The position numbers and the translations under genes were made by a program. A stretch of DNA of 64,000 nt from Afipia sp. (GTDB lineage: Bacteria; Pseudomonadota; Alphaproteobacteria; Rhizobiales; Xanthobacteraceae), in contig JANQAK010000003.1 in NCBI GenBank assembly GCA_024707075.1, positions 1,240,001-1,304,000 on the forward strand, in the 5' to 3' direction. The notes beneath the pieces were generated by a model. It saw nothing but the letters and a program-made list of their open reading frames with translations, was not told the origin of the DNA and did no database searches. Below are positions 1-8,207 of this stretch, in pieces; within the stretch, counting starts at the first letter, position 1; the number at the start of each line of letters is the position of its first letter.

Positions 1-132
1 GCTATGCGCCCGGATCCAACCGGATGTCCGTTGAGGACGGCGTCGTTTAGCAAAGCGAAACCGTCATGTCCAGCAATGTGGCCAGGTTTTCCCGGCTCCG
101 GACGGAGGCCGGTTGAGCCCGTTCCGGATACG

Positions 133-160
133 AAAAACCGCCGGATTTCCGGCGGTTTTG
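133..160 (-). terminator. Bidirectional intrinsic terminator
   Basis: An 8-bp perfect stem (138-145 with 148-155) has a 2-base loop and is flanked by A4 on one side and T4 on the other, so it can act in both directions. It lies 30 bases past the stop of the Spy-like gene on the minus strand. The 1-132 stretch beyond it holds no gene I can support. Confidence 0.8.
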
Positions 161-189
161 TCGTCTCTGGAGGCTTGCTGTCTGAGGCG

Positions 190-783
190 TCAGAGGCGCT
201 CGGAGCCGCCATCCCGGCCAGGACCGCGATCCCGGTCGAATCGGCCGCCGTCCATGCCGCGCTCGAAGCCGCGGCCGCGCCAGCCATGATGCCCGCCCAT
301 GCGGGTGAGCGCCGTCAAACGCCGCTTCTGACCGTCGTCGAGGGTCTTGTAGAGCGGATCGGCCGCATCGGCGATCTTCTTCAGACCGGCAGCGGTCTCC
401 GCCATCCGGTCGGCACGGTCACGCAGACGGGCCACCGGATCGCGATTCTGGTCGGCTGCCACCTTGTCGCCCGGAGCACGATCCTGGGACCCCTTCTGGT
501 CCCGCTCCGCGCGCCGCGCATCGCGCTCGCTGGCGCGGGCATTGGCCTGCGCGATGCGCTGCTTGGCGAAATCGCGCACTGCCGTCTCGACCGGCGGCCA
601 CAGCTTCTCCTGATCGGGCGTCAGTTGCAGACCGGCCTTCACGGCGGCGATCTTCGCATCGACAAAAGCCGCCCGGTCTTCCGTGCTCATGCGGTGATGT
701 TGATGATAACGATGCTGCGCATACACGGCACTGGAACCGAGGATCGCAACCGCCGCTACGCCGGCAAGGATGGCTTTCTTCAT
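190..783 (-). CDS. Spy/CpxP-family periplasmic protein with LTxxQ motifs
   Basis: A 197-residue secreted protein. Residues 1-22 form a signal peptide ending at Ala-Gln (VYAQ). Two LTxxQ-type motifs are visible: LTPDQ near residue 55 and LDDGQ near residue 151, the signature of the Spy/CpxP family. Members of this family are periplasmic chaperones or stress sensors. The middle is a charged Arg/Asp/Ala helix and the C-terminus is a Gly/Arg/Asp-rich low-complexity tail after about residue 165. A good ribosome site (GGAG) precedes the ATG at 783. It is a single gene with its own terminator at 133-160. The family call is firm; a chaperone role is inferred from the family only. Confidence 0.8.
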   Translation of the reverse strand: MKKAILAGVAAVAILGSSAVYAQHRYHQHHRMSTEDRAAFVDAKIAAVKAGLQLTPDQEKLWPPVETAVRDFAKQRIAQANARASERDARRAERDQKGSQDRAPGDKVAADQNRDPVARLRDRADRMAETAAGLKKIADAADPLYKTLDDGQKRRLTALTRMGGHHGWRGRGFERGMDGGRFDRDRGPGRDGGSERL

Positions 784-869
784 GGGGCATCTCCGAGGTG
801 AACTTCCTCGAAGATGGCATCTCGGCGTGCGGTTTCAACTTAAGGTTTGGAAACCTAGGTGAACGCGCA

Positions 870-2198
870 TTAATACAACATGCCCAGCGTGCGCGGCAGC
901 CACAGCGAAATCTCGGGAATGAACGTGACGACGCCGAGGAAGATCAGCATCGTCAACAGCCATGGCCACACCGCGATTGTGAGTTCGGTGATGCCCATCT
1001 TGGCGATGCCGGACGCGACATAGAGATTGAGGCCCACCGGCGGGTGGCACATGCCCACTTCCATATTGACCACCATCAGGATGCCGAGATGCACCGGATG
1101 GATGCCGAGCTTCACCGCGATCGGAAACAGGATCGGCGCCGTGATCAGCACGATCGAGCTTGCTTCCATCACGTTGCCGGCGATCAGCAACAGCACGTTG
1201 ACGAAAATCAGGAACGTGACCCAGTTGACGCCCTTGTCCAGCATCCACGCCGTCAACTGCTGCGGAATCTGCTCGCTGGTCATCAGGAACGAGAACAGGA
1301 CCGCGTTGGTGATGATGTAGAGGATCATCGCGCTCATGCTGGCGGAGCCGAGCAGCACGCGCGGCACGTCCTTCAGCGTCAGGTCCTTGTAAACGAACAC
1401 CGCGATGATGAATGCGTAGACCGCGCTCATGGCGGCGGCTTCAGTCGGCGTGAACAATCCGCGATAGATGCCACCCAGCACGATCACGATCAGCAGCAAG
1501 CCCCAGATGCATTCGCGGAACGCCTTGAACCGCTCGCCCCATGATGCGCGCGGCAAACGCGGATAGTCGAACTTCCACGCGCGGTAGACCGTGGTCAGGC
1601 CAAGCAGCGTCGCCAGCATGATGCCGGGAATGACGCCCGCCATGAACAACTGGCCGACAGAAGCGGACGTGACGCGCTCGCCGCCCGGACCGAAAGCCAC
1701 GCTGCCGCCGGTCGCGACCGCGTAAATCACCATCACGATGGAGGGCGGAATCAGGATGCCGAGCGCGCCGGATGTGGTGATGACGCCCGCGCCGAACCGC
1801 TTCGGAAATCCCTGCGCCACCATCGCCGGGAGCAGGATCGAGCCGATGGCGATCACGGTCGCCGGCGACGAGCCGGAGATCGCCGCGAACAGCGCACAGG
1901 CCATGACGCCCGCGAGGCCCAATCCGCCATACCAATGACCGACCATCGAGGTCGCGAAATTGATCATGCGCTTGGCGACACCGCCGTGGGTCAGAAAATT
2001 CCCGGCGAGAATGAAGAACGGGATCGCCATGATCTCGAAATTCTCGATGCCGGTGAACAGCTTCAGCGCCACCGCCTCGATCGGCACCTGCGTGAGGAAG
2101 AACAGAAACGTCAGAACCGTGAGACCGAGCGCGATCGAGATCGGCATCCCGGTCAGCATGAGCGCGATGAGCAGGGCGAAGATGATCAAGGTTGTCAT
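870..2198 (-). CDS. dctM: TRAP transporter large membrane subunit DctM
   Basis: A 442-residue integral membrane protein, the usual DctM length, with about 12 hydrophobic segments from residue 3 to the end. Family-typical stretches include the GMPISIALG-like N-terminus, SGSSPATV near residue 110 and GxxIPPSxxMVIY near residue 150. It is the sodium-driven translocation channel of a tripartite ATP-independent periplasmic (TRAP) importer, normally for organic acids. The ATG overlaps the dctQ stop by 4 bases, so translation is probably coupled. The substrate cannot be read from the sequence. Transcription runs dctP, dctQ, dctM. Confidence 0.93.
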   Translation of the reverse strand: MTTLIIFALLIALMLTGMPISIALGLTVLTFLFFLTQVPIEAVALKLFTGIENFEIMAIPFFILAGNFLTHGGVAKRMINFATSMVGHWYGGLGLAGVMACALFAAISGSSPATVIAIGSILLPAMVAQGFPKRFGAGVITTSGALGILIPPSIVMVIYAVATGGSVAFGPGGERVTSASVGQLFMAGVIPGIMLATLLGLTTVYRAWKFDYPRLPRASWGERFKAFRECIWGLLLIVIVLGGIYRGLFTPTEAAAMSAVYAFIIAVFVYKDLTLKDVPRVLLGSASMSAMILYIITNAVLFSFLMTSEQIPQQLTAWMLDKGVNWVTFLIFVNVLLLIAGNVMEASSIVLITAPILFPIAVKLGIHPVHLGILMVVNMEVGMCHPPVGLNLYVASGIAKMGITELTIAVWPWLLTMLIFLGVVTFIPEISLWLPRTLGMLY

Positions 2199-2824
2199 CG
2201 GACGCCCTCCGGCGTCGGGCCAACCGCAGTATCGACTTCGATGCCCTCAACATGCGTATGATCGTGATGGGGCAACTCGCCGGTCTTCCAGTAGGCGTAG
2301 GCAACCTGCAAAAACCGGAAACACATCAGGTAGGAGCCGAGCGGAATGCAGAGGTAAACGATCCAGCTCGGCAATTCGAGATCGGGCGACGTCTGATCCG
2401 TCGCCGAAAGACCGATCACGAAACTCGCGCCCATGGTACCGATGATACCGGTGAACAGCGCGCCGCAGAGCAGCCCGAACAGGATCGTCACCTTGCGCCA
2501 CTTCTCGCTCAGCGCCAGAACCAGAACGTCGACGCCGACGTGGATGCCGGTGCGCACGCCATAGGCCGCGCCGAACTTGGCCATCCACACGAACATGTAG
2601 ATGCAAAGCTCCTGCGCCCAGGACAGATGGATACTGGCAAGGAATGCATAAATCTGTGGCGCGCCGGGCCAGGTGCGATGGGTCACGACGAAATCCGTCG
2701 TGTAGCGATGGGCGACAGCCACGAAAATCACGATCGTCGCCGCCGCGATCAGCGACGCGATCAATATCTCCTCAAGACGATCGAGGATGCGCAGAAAGTA
2801 TTTCAAGTCCCGTCCCCACCCCAC
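2195..2824 (-). CDS. dctQ: TRAP transporter small membrane subunit DctQ
   Basis: A 209-residue membrane protein with four hydrophobic segments (near residues 20-40, 58-80, 98-125 and 150-175), the DctQ layout. It pairs with DctM to form the membrane part of a TRAP importer. It ends with a 4-base overlap into dctM. A 114-base gap with a hairpin (2888-2913) separates it from dctP, which is common in systems where the binding protein is made in excess. The C-terminal 30 residues are charged and probably cytoplasmic. It is slightly longer than average for DctQ. Confidence 0.9.
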   Translation of the reverse strand: MGWGRDLKYFLRILDRLEEILIASLIAAATIVIFVAVAHRYTTDFVVTHRTWPGAPQIYAFLASIHLSWAQELCIYMFVWMAKFGAAYGVRTGIHVGVDVLVLALSEKWRKVTILFGLLCGALFTGIIGTMGASFVIGLSATDQTSPDLELPSWIVYLCIPLGSYLMCFRFLQVAYAYWKTGELPHHDHTHVEGIEVDTAVGPTPEGVR

Positions 2825-2887
2825 GCCGATCGCGTCTTCGCGCGTTCGATAGTCAACTCACGCCCTGTTTTTACCCTATCAGACGAA

Positions 2888-2913
2888 AGTGGCCCGGGCG
2901 ATCCCGGACCACT
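2888..2913 (-). terminator. Intercistronic hairpin between dctP and dctQ
   Basis: An 11-bp stem with one mismatch (2888-2898 with 2903-2913) and a 4-base loop, GC-rich, followed on the minus strand by only two T. It is probably a partial terminator or 3' stabiliser that lets dctP be expressed above dctQM. Confidence 0.5.
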
Positions 2914-2938
2914 CATAATCGTCTCGCGCCAGACAGTT

Positions 2939-3940
2939 TCAGTTGGTCTTGGCGTTGGCTTCCTTCTGGAAAGCCGCGATCAGATCCTTGCCGACCCGCG
3001 ACGCCATGTCTTGGGTCACCGGCTCAAGCGCCTTCATCCACTCGGCCTTCTCCGCCGGAGTCAGTTCATAGAAGGTCGTGGTGCCGGCTTTCTTCATGGC
3101 CGCGATGGCATCGTCGTTTTCCTTTTGCGAAATGCTGTTCGCAAACTCGGTCGCCTCGGCCATCGCCTTTTCGACCTGCGGCCTCACATCAGCCGGCAGA
3201 CCGTCCCAGAACTTCTTGTTCACGATCACCGCGTAGCCGATGTAACCGTGATTGGAGAGCGTCATGTGCTTCTGCACTTCATGCATCTTCTGCGTGTAGC
3301 AGTTCGACGGCGTGTTCTCGTTGCCGTCGACCACGCCGGTCTGCATCGCCTGATAGACTTCGGAGAATGCCAGCACCTGCGGAATGGCGCCGAGGGCGCG
3401 CATTTCGGCTTCCAGCACCTTGGACGACTGGATGCGCATCTTCATGCCCTGGAAGTCCGCAACCTTGTGCATCGGCTTGTTGGACGACATGATCTTGAAG
3501 CCGTTGTCCCAGTAAGCGAGACCCGTGATGCCCTTGGGTTCGAGCTTGGCGAGAAGGCCCTTGCCGATCGGCCCCTTGGTGATGCGTCCGAGAGCCGCCT
3601 TGTCCGGCAGGATGAAGGGCAGATCGAACACTTCGAATTCCTTGACGCCCAGCGGACCGAACTTGGCCAGCGACGGAGCGAGCATCTGCACGGCACCGAG
3701 TTGAAGCGCCTCGACCTCTTCCTTGTCCTTATAGAGCTGCGAGTTCGGATAGACCTCAACCTTCACCTTGCCGTTGGTATATTTCTCGGCCAGTTCCTTG
3801 AACTTGTCGGCGCCCTGCCCCTTCGGCGTGTTGGGCGCGACGACATGGCTGAACTTGATGACGATCGGCGACTGCGCCGTGGCAGGCCCGACGAGCGCGA
3901 AAGCCGCGATCGAGGCCGCAGCCAGAATGAGTTTTTTCAT
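2939..3940 (-). CDS. dctP: TRAP transporter periplasmic substrate-binding protein DctP
   Basis: A 333-residue secreted binding protein. Residues 1-22 are a signal peptide ending in PATAQ; the mature part begins with the IKFSHVVAPNTPKGQGA-like strand typical of DctP proteins. The conserved GMKMRIQSS segment near residue 155 carries the Arg that pairs with the substrate carboxylate in this family. It captures an organic acid in the periplasm and passes it to DctQM. I chose the ATG at 3940 because a strong GGAGGAAAC ribosome site sits just upstream and the signal peptide starts there; a TTG ten codons earlier is in frame but has neither. Confidence 0.93.
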   Translation of the reverse strand: MKKLILAAASIAAFALVGPATAQSPIVIKFSHVVAPNTPKGQGADKFKELAEKYTNGKVKVEVYPNSQLYKDKEEVEALQLGAVQMLAPSLAKFGPLGVKEFEVFDLPFILPDKAALGRITKGPIGKGLLAKLEPKGITGLAYWDNGFKIMSSNKPMHKVADFQGMKMRIQSSKVLEAEMRALGAIPQVLAFSEVYQAMQTGVVDGNENTPSNCYTQKMHEVQKHMTLSNHGYIGYAVIVNKKFWDGLPADVRPQVEKAMAEATEFANSISQKENDDAIAAMKKAGTTTFYELTPAEKAEWMKALEPVTQDMASRVGKDLIAAFQKEANAKTN

Positions 3941-4081
3941 GTTTCCTCCCGAGGGCTGGTTAGGAACCAAGGCACTGCCGAGGCTCCGAATTCCAGATGG
4001 ACCGGATCATTGCAGACCGCCGCGGTCAAGACCATTGCCCGTTAGCAGGGGTCGCAGCATCGTTAATTGCTGCAACGCAAA

Positions 4082-4107
4082 CGCGGTACATCCAGGGATG
4101 CACCGCG
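4082..4107 (-). terminator. Likely leuA terminator hairpin
   Basis: An imperfect 12-bp stem (4082-4093 with 4096-4107) follows the leuA stop by about 30 bases and is followed by TTTG on the minus strand. The T tract is weak, so this is a moderate call. Confidence 0.45.
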
Positions 4108-4136
4108 CTCTGTCGGGTTCGCAGATGAAAACGCGA

Positions 4137-5702
4137 TCAGTGGCCGGCGGCGGCCACCACCGGCATGTCGCGCTGCTTCTTCATGACGATCTTGTTGAGG
4201 GCACTGAGATACGCCTTGGCCGACGCAACCAGCGTATCGGGATCCGCGGCGCGCGCGGTGACCGAGCGGCCGTCCTGTGACAACCGCACCGAAACCTCGG
4301 CCTGCGCGTCGGTGCCGGCGGTGACCGCATGCACCTGATAGAGCTCCAGCTTCGCCTCGTTCGGCACCAGCGACTTGATGCAGTTGAACGTCGCGTCCAC
4401 CGGCCCGTTGCCCTCGGCTTCCTCGATACGGACCTGGCCGTCGATGTCCAGCTTCATGGTCGCGCGCTGCGGGCCATGGGTTCCGGCAATCACCGTCAGC
4501 GATACCAGGTGAATCCGGTCGTGCGAGTGGGCGATCTCCTGATCGACCAGCGCCTCGATGTCCTCGTCGTAAATATCCTTCTTGCGGTCGGCCAGCGCCT
4601 TGAAGCGCACGAAGGCGTCTTCCAACTGGTTCTGCGCGAGCTTGTAGCCCATCTCCTCCAGCTTGTGGATGAAGGCGTGACGGCCGGAATGCTTGCCCAT
4701 CACCAGCGAGGTCTGCTTCACGCCGACCGTCTCCGGCAGCATGATCTCGTAGGTCTGCGCATTCTTGAGCATGCCATCCTGATGGATGCCGCTCTCATGC
4801 GCGAACGCGTTGCGGCCGACGATGGCCTTGTTGTACTGCACCGGGAACGAGGTCGCCGCCGCCACGACTTTCGAGGCACGCGTCAGCATCGTGGTGTCGA
4901 TCTTGTTCCAGTACGGCAGCTTGTCGTTGCGCACCTTCATCGCCATCACGACTTCCTCGAGCGCGGCATTGCCCGCACGCTCGCCGATGCCGTTGATGGT
5001 GCACTCGATCTGCCGCGCGCCCGCGCGCACGCCGGCCAGCGAATTCGCAACCGCCATACCGAGATCATTGTGGCAGTGAACGGAGAACACGGCCTTGTCG
5101 GAGTTCGGCACGTTCTCGCGCACACGCTTGAACAGGTCGTAATATTCTTCCGGCACGCTGTAACCCACCGTGTCGGGAATGTTGATGGTGGTGGCGCCGG
5201 CCTTGATGGCCGATTCCACGCAGCGGCACAGGAAATCGAACTCGGTGCGGGTGCCGTCTTCCGACGACCACTCGACGTCGTCGGTATGGTTGCGCGCGCG
5301 GGTGACCTGCGAGATCACCAGATCGTGCACCGCCTCCGGCTCCATCTGCAGTTTGAACTTCATGTGCACCGGCGAGGTGGACAGGAAGGTGTGGATGCGG
5401 CCGCGCTTCGCAGGGCGGATCGCTTCGGCGCAGCGGTCGATGTCCTTGTGAGCGGCCCGCGACAAACCGCAGACCACGGCGTTCTTGGTGCGCTTGGCGA
5501 TCTCGCGGACGGCTTCGAAGTCGCCGTCGGAGGCGATCGGGAATCCGGCCTCGATGATGTCGACGCCCATGGTATCGAGCAGATGCGCGACTTCGAGCTT
5601 TTCCTCGAAGGTCATGGTCGCGCCGGGGCACTGCTCGCCGTCGCGCAAGGTGGTGTCGAATATGACGACGCGGTCCTTCTCGGACTTGGTCTGGTTGGTC
5701 AT
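4137..5702 (-). CDS. leuA: 2-isopropylmalate synthase
   Basis: A 521-residue LeuA that condenses acetyl-CoA with 2-oxoisovalerate, the first committed step of leucine synthesis. The TIM-barrel domain starts with DTTLRDGEQCPG near residue 16 and holds the metal-binding HCHND motif near residue 209. The C-terminal third (from about residue 390) is the LeuA regulatory domain that gives leucine feedback. Length fits the 510-520-residue bacterial type. The gene stands alone and is preceded by a leucine-rich leader peptide (5803-5937) with a long hairpin, so it appears controlled by attenuation. The ATG at 5702 has an AAGGAAG ribosome site. Confidence 0.97.
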   Translation of the reverse strand: MTNQTKSEKDRVVIFDTTLRDGEQCPGATMTFEEKLEVAHLLDTMGVDIIEAGFPIASDGDFEAVREIAKRTKNAVVCGLSRAAHKDIDRCAEAIRPAKRGRIHTFLSTSPVHMKFKLQMEPEAVHDLVISQVTRARNHTDDVEWSSEDGTRTEFDFLCRCVESAIKAGATTINIPDTVGYSVPEEYYDLFKRVRENVPNSDKAVFSVHCHNDLGMAVANSLAGVRAGARQIECTINGIGERAGNAALEEVVMAMKVRNDKLPYWNKIDTTMLTRASKVVAAATSFPVQYNKAIVGRNAFAHESGIHQDGMLKNAQTYEIMLPETVGVKQTSLVMGKHSGRHAFIHKLEEMGYKLAQNQLEDAFVRFKALADRKKDIYDEDIEALVDQEIAHSHDRIHLVSLTVIAGTHGPQRATMKLDIDGQVRIEEAEGNGPVDATFNCIKSLVPNEAKLELYQVHAVTAGTDAQAEVSVRLSQDGRSVTARAADPDTLVASAKAYLSALNKIVMKKQRDMPVVAAAGH

Positions 5703-5766
5703 CGGGATCTTCCTTCGGTCAGGTGCGCCGCATGCGGGGCGCTATCGGGTTCGGCTGCTTCGTCCA

Positions 5767-5809
5767 CCCCTGAGTGCCCAGGCGCAAATGCCCAGACGGC
5801 CCTCAGGGG
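5767..5809 (-). promoter_or_regulatory. leuA leader hairpin (attenuator)
   Basis: A perfect 8-bp arm pair (5802-5809 with 5767-5774) closes a loop that itself holds TGGGCA repeats. The leader stop codon lies in the first arm, so ribosome position on the Leu codons would decide whether the stem forms. TGCCC within the leader can also pair with an internal GGGCA, giving an alternative fold. No T tract follows, so the mechanism may be Rho-dependent or translational instead of an intrinsic terminator. Confidence 0.6.
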
Positions 5810-5937
5810 CAGATAAGAAGCAGAAGCCCGCCAAGAAGGGACAGATTCAGGGATGATGCGGACGCAGCCGGAATCGCAATGAGGCCAGCAGCTTGCGCCG
5901 CCGGTCCCTGCTGTCCCTGAATGCCGTCGCGAATCAT
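5803..5937 (-). CDS. leuL: Leucine-rich leader peptide of leuA
   Basis: A 44-codon reading frame upstream of leuA on the same strand. Its last 15 residues read LNLSLLGGLLLLICP before TGA, with eight Leu codons in twelve positions. Five of these eight are CTT, an uncommon choice in so GC-rich a genome. The stop codon sits inside the first arm of a hairpin (5767-5809). This is the layout of a transcription-attenuation leader: scarce leucyl-tRNA would stall the ribosome on the Leu run. A moderate GGGGA ribosome site precedes the ATG. The frame and Leu run are seen directly; regulation is inferred. The start is less certain than the end. Confidence 0.75.
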   Translation of the reverse strand: MIRDGIQGQQGPAAQAAGLIAIPAASASSLNLSLLGGLLLLICP

Positions 5938-6165
5938 CGTTCTGGTCCCCGAAAAGCGCATGATCGGCCCAAACCGTTGACGGATGGTTGCCGGCGCGCC
6001 TCGTAGGGCCGTTCTAGACGAGAAAGGCGCGGCCCCGCAACGCCAAAGATTGGTCAGGAAAGCTGTCCTTTTGGGACAAGACGAAAGCCGCTAGCCAGAA
6101 ACAGACTGACCGGATGCCCTGAAGCATCGCATACAATCTCTCTCGTTATGTACGGTCTCTCTCCG

Positions 6166-6191
6166 GTCGTCCCCACCTGCGCGGGGACGAC
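6166..6191. repeat. Short palindromic repeat, GTCGTCCCC type
   Basis: A perfect hairpin with 10-bp arms (6166-6175 with 6182-6191) and six bases between. The same unit with a slightly different loop recurs at 49762-49787, and half units occur at 39435-39500. Confidence 0.7.
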
Positions 6192-6230
6192 GTTGTGGGT
6201 GTAGCGAGCGGCTGGCGTCATCACATCCAT

Positions 6231-6352
6231 CGTCATTCCGGGGCGCGAGCAGCTTTGCGAGCGAACCCGGAATCCATCTTCGCGGTCGCGGCCCGACTTT
6301 CTGCCGTATGGATTCCGGGCCCGCGTCCAAGGGGACGCGTCCCGGAATGACG
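6231..6352. repeat. Two-unit palindromic repeat, CGTCATTCCGGG type
   Basis: Two inverted units: CGTCATTCCGG at 6231-6241 pairs with the reverse complement ending at 6352, and ACCCGGAATCC pairs with GGATTCCGGG near 6310. A diverged copy lies at 57475-57587. This is a BIME-like intergenic element. Confidence 0.7.
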
Positions 6353-6500
6353 TGGTGTGAGCACCTGCGTGCTTGTGATGCGCCGGTTCCGATTCAATTG
6401 TCAGACAGCCACTTTCATTCACGCATCCATTCGCGCACACGCAATCGCTCTCGCGCCACGCGCGAGGTGAGCTTTTAGTTTGGCCCCATAACGAGGGGCA

Positions 6501-6595
6501 TGGAGCGCCGCGAGGCGCACCTTGTCTTCGTTTCGCTTCCGGCATCGCTTGCGAGGCGAATGGTATCCGGAAGCGCATCGCCTCACGGCGCTCCA
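6501..6595. repeat. Nested inverted repeat
   Basis: Outer arms 6501-6517 and 6579-6595 match at 16 of 17 positions; inside them a perfect 9-bp pair (6534-6542 with 6567-6575) forms a second stem. Together they could fold into one long cruciform or RNA hairpin. Confidence 0.65.
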
Positions 6596-6914
6596 TTGCG
6601 GCGATTTTGGGCGAGAGGACCGTACTTCCGGGTCAGGACGGGCGCGGCGCGCCCTGATCCGGCGGGATTTCCCCGCCTTCATCCTGTCCTCGTCCAGCCG
6701 CGAACGGCAGAGCCACGTAGTTGGCCCGGACGGTGACCCCAGCCTCCCGGGCATGTGTGTGCGAAACACACGCGCAGGCGCCGCATCCTGCTCCGCTTAA
6801 CGAACGCCCTCGAGAAGCGCCCCTCACGAACAGGACAATGCGGACTATATTCCTAGATCGGGAAATGTCAAGGGATGACGTCGAGTATGGGGAGCAATTG
6901 CCTCATTTCCGGTT

Positions 6915-7004
6915 CGTCATGGCCGGGCTTGACCCGGCCATCCACGTCTTCCATTCACCATCGCGAGCAAGGCGTGGATCACCGGGTCAAGCCCGGTGAT
7001 GACG
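6915..7004. repeat. Two-unit palindromic repeat, GGCCGGGCTTGACCCGGCC type
   Basis: Two hairpins, one around GGGCTTGACCC near 6923 and one around CGGGTCAAGCCCG near 6982, arranged head to head between CGTCAT at 6915 and ATGACG at 7004. Confidence 0.7.
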
Positions 7005-7040
7005 ATCGCGGGTGTTGAAGTATTCCGCACAGTCTCACCA

Positions 7041-7084
7041 CGGCATTCGGTGGTTATGGGTCCCGGCATTCGCCGGGACGACAT
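7041..7084. repeat. Palindromic repeat, GGTCCCGGC type
   Basis: CGGTGGTTATGGGTCCCGGC followed by a CGCCGGGACGACA arm. The same unit, with a mate in inverse orientation, is at 21030-21155. Confidence 0.65.
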
Positions 7085-7158
7085 CGTGGATGTTGAAACA
7101 TCGCCCGCAATCTCCCCGCGTCGCGTATATGGCGAACACCGCGCATGGCACCGCTGCT

Positions 7159-8089
7159 TCAACGCGAAGCCTTCGGCGCTTCCTTCTCCAGCGCCGCCTT
7201 GGCCTTCTTCACGTTGCCGGTCTCGCTCTTGTCCACGTCCGGAAAGCGCAGATCGAGTTTTTCCATCGCGCTGACAATGGCCGAACTGATCACCACCCGC
7301 GCGAACCACTTGTGATCGGCCGGCACCACATGCCATGGCGCATGCTTGGCCGAGGTATTGCGGATCAGGTCCTGATACGCCGCGTGATACTTGTCCCACA
7401 GCTTGCGCTCGGCGATGTCGCCGAGCGAGAACTTCCAGTTCTTCGCCGGATCGTCCAGACGGCTCGAGAAAGCGCTTGCGCTGTTCTTCCTTCGAGACAT
7501 TGAGAAAGAACTTCAGGATCAGCGTGCCATTGCGGGCGAGATATTTCTCGAATGCCGCAATATCCTCGAAGCGCTCACGCCAGATATTTTTCGTCACCAG
7601 TTCCGGCGGAATCCGCTGCTGCGCCAGAATCTCCGGATGCACCCGAACCACCAGCAGTTCTTCATAGTAGGAGCGATTGAAGATGCCGATACGCCCGCGC
7701 TCCGGCAAGCTGATCGAGGAACGCCACATGAAATCGTGGTCGAGTTCCTTCGACGTCGGCTGCTTGAACGAGAACACCTGGCAGCCCTGCGGATTGATCC
7801 CCGACATCACATGCTCGACCGCGCTGTCCTTTCCCGCCGCGTCCATGCCCTGAAAGATCAGCAGCACCGACCAGCGGTCATGGGCATAGAGCTTTTCCTG
7901 CAATTCGCGCAGCCGTCCACGATTGACGTCGATGACCTTGTTCGCGGTCTCCTTGTCGAGATCGCCCTTCTCGCCGGGGCTGTGCGACTTGAGATGAAAC
8001 TCCTTCGAACCGTCGATGCGAAACGGGTCCACATAGGATCTCAACTGCTTCGCTTGCTGCTGCTGCGATGTCTTGCCGTTCTTCGCCAT
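7159..8089 (-). pseudogene. ppk2: Polyphosphate kinase 2 family protein, frameshifted
   Basis: Two reading frames together encode a PPK2-type polyphosphate:nucleotide phosphotransferase of about 309 residues. The first frame holds the Walker A-like [11 protein letters not shown] near residue 81, the [17 protein letters not shown] lid segment and runs to [10 protein letters not shown]. The match then continues in another frame with [12 protein letters not shown] to the stop at 7159. The break is one extra base in the pair at 7461-7462. PPK2 enzymes move phosphate between polyphosphate and nucleotides. As written the gene is broken and the first frame runs on into unrelated sequence; restoring one base gives a full-length family member. 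See the findings on repeated single-base gains. Confidence 0.85.
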
Positions 8090-8207
8090 GATGTGGACGC
8101 TCCCGTTGATCGCGGGAAGCTACACTCCGGCGCGTCACTTCGCTAGAGCGCGCCCTCAATACAGCAAGCCGTCGACAGGTCCATGTCGATGGTCCATCAT
8201 CGGCGGC

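Larger units (their letters stand above)
5941..7158. other. Gene-free, repeat-rich region between leuA leader and ppk2
   Basis: No reading frame here has a family match or a plausible start. The stretch holds short palindromes at 6166-6191, a two-unit palindrome at 6231-6352, a nested inverted repeat at 6501-6595, a two-unit palindrome at 6915-7004 and another at 7041-7084. The part between about 6410 and 6830 looks like a dispersed non-coding repeat, but copy number cannot be judged from this window. The leuA promoter should lie at its left edge. Confidence 0.6.

Noticed and set aside
4-801. A 265-codon open frame on the plus strand
   Set aside because: It is antisense to the Spy-like gene, has no family match and arises from GC-rich codon structure.
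798-1544. A His/Arg/Asp-rich plus-strand frame
   Set aside because: It is the antisense shadow of dctM.
2192-4045. A 617-codon plus-strand frame
   Set aside because: It is antisense to dctQ and dctP and has no recognisable domain.
5767-5809. Calling the leuA leader hairpin an intrinsic terminator
   Set aside because: No T tract follows it on the minus strand, so it is listed as a regulatory stem only.
4329-5816. A 495-codon plus-strand frame
   Set aside because: It is the antisense shadow of leuA.
6054-6830. Several 80-180-codon frames in the gap before ppk2
   Set aside because: They have no ribosome sites or family matches and run through palindromic repeats.
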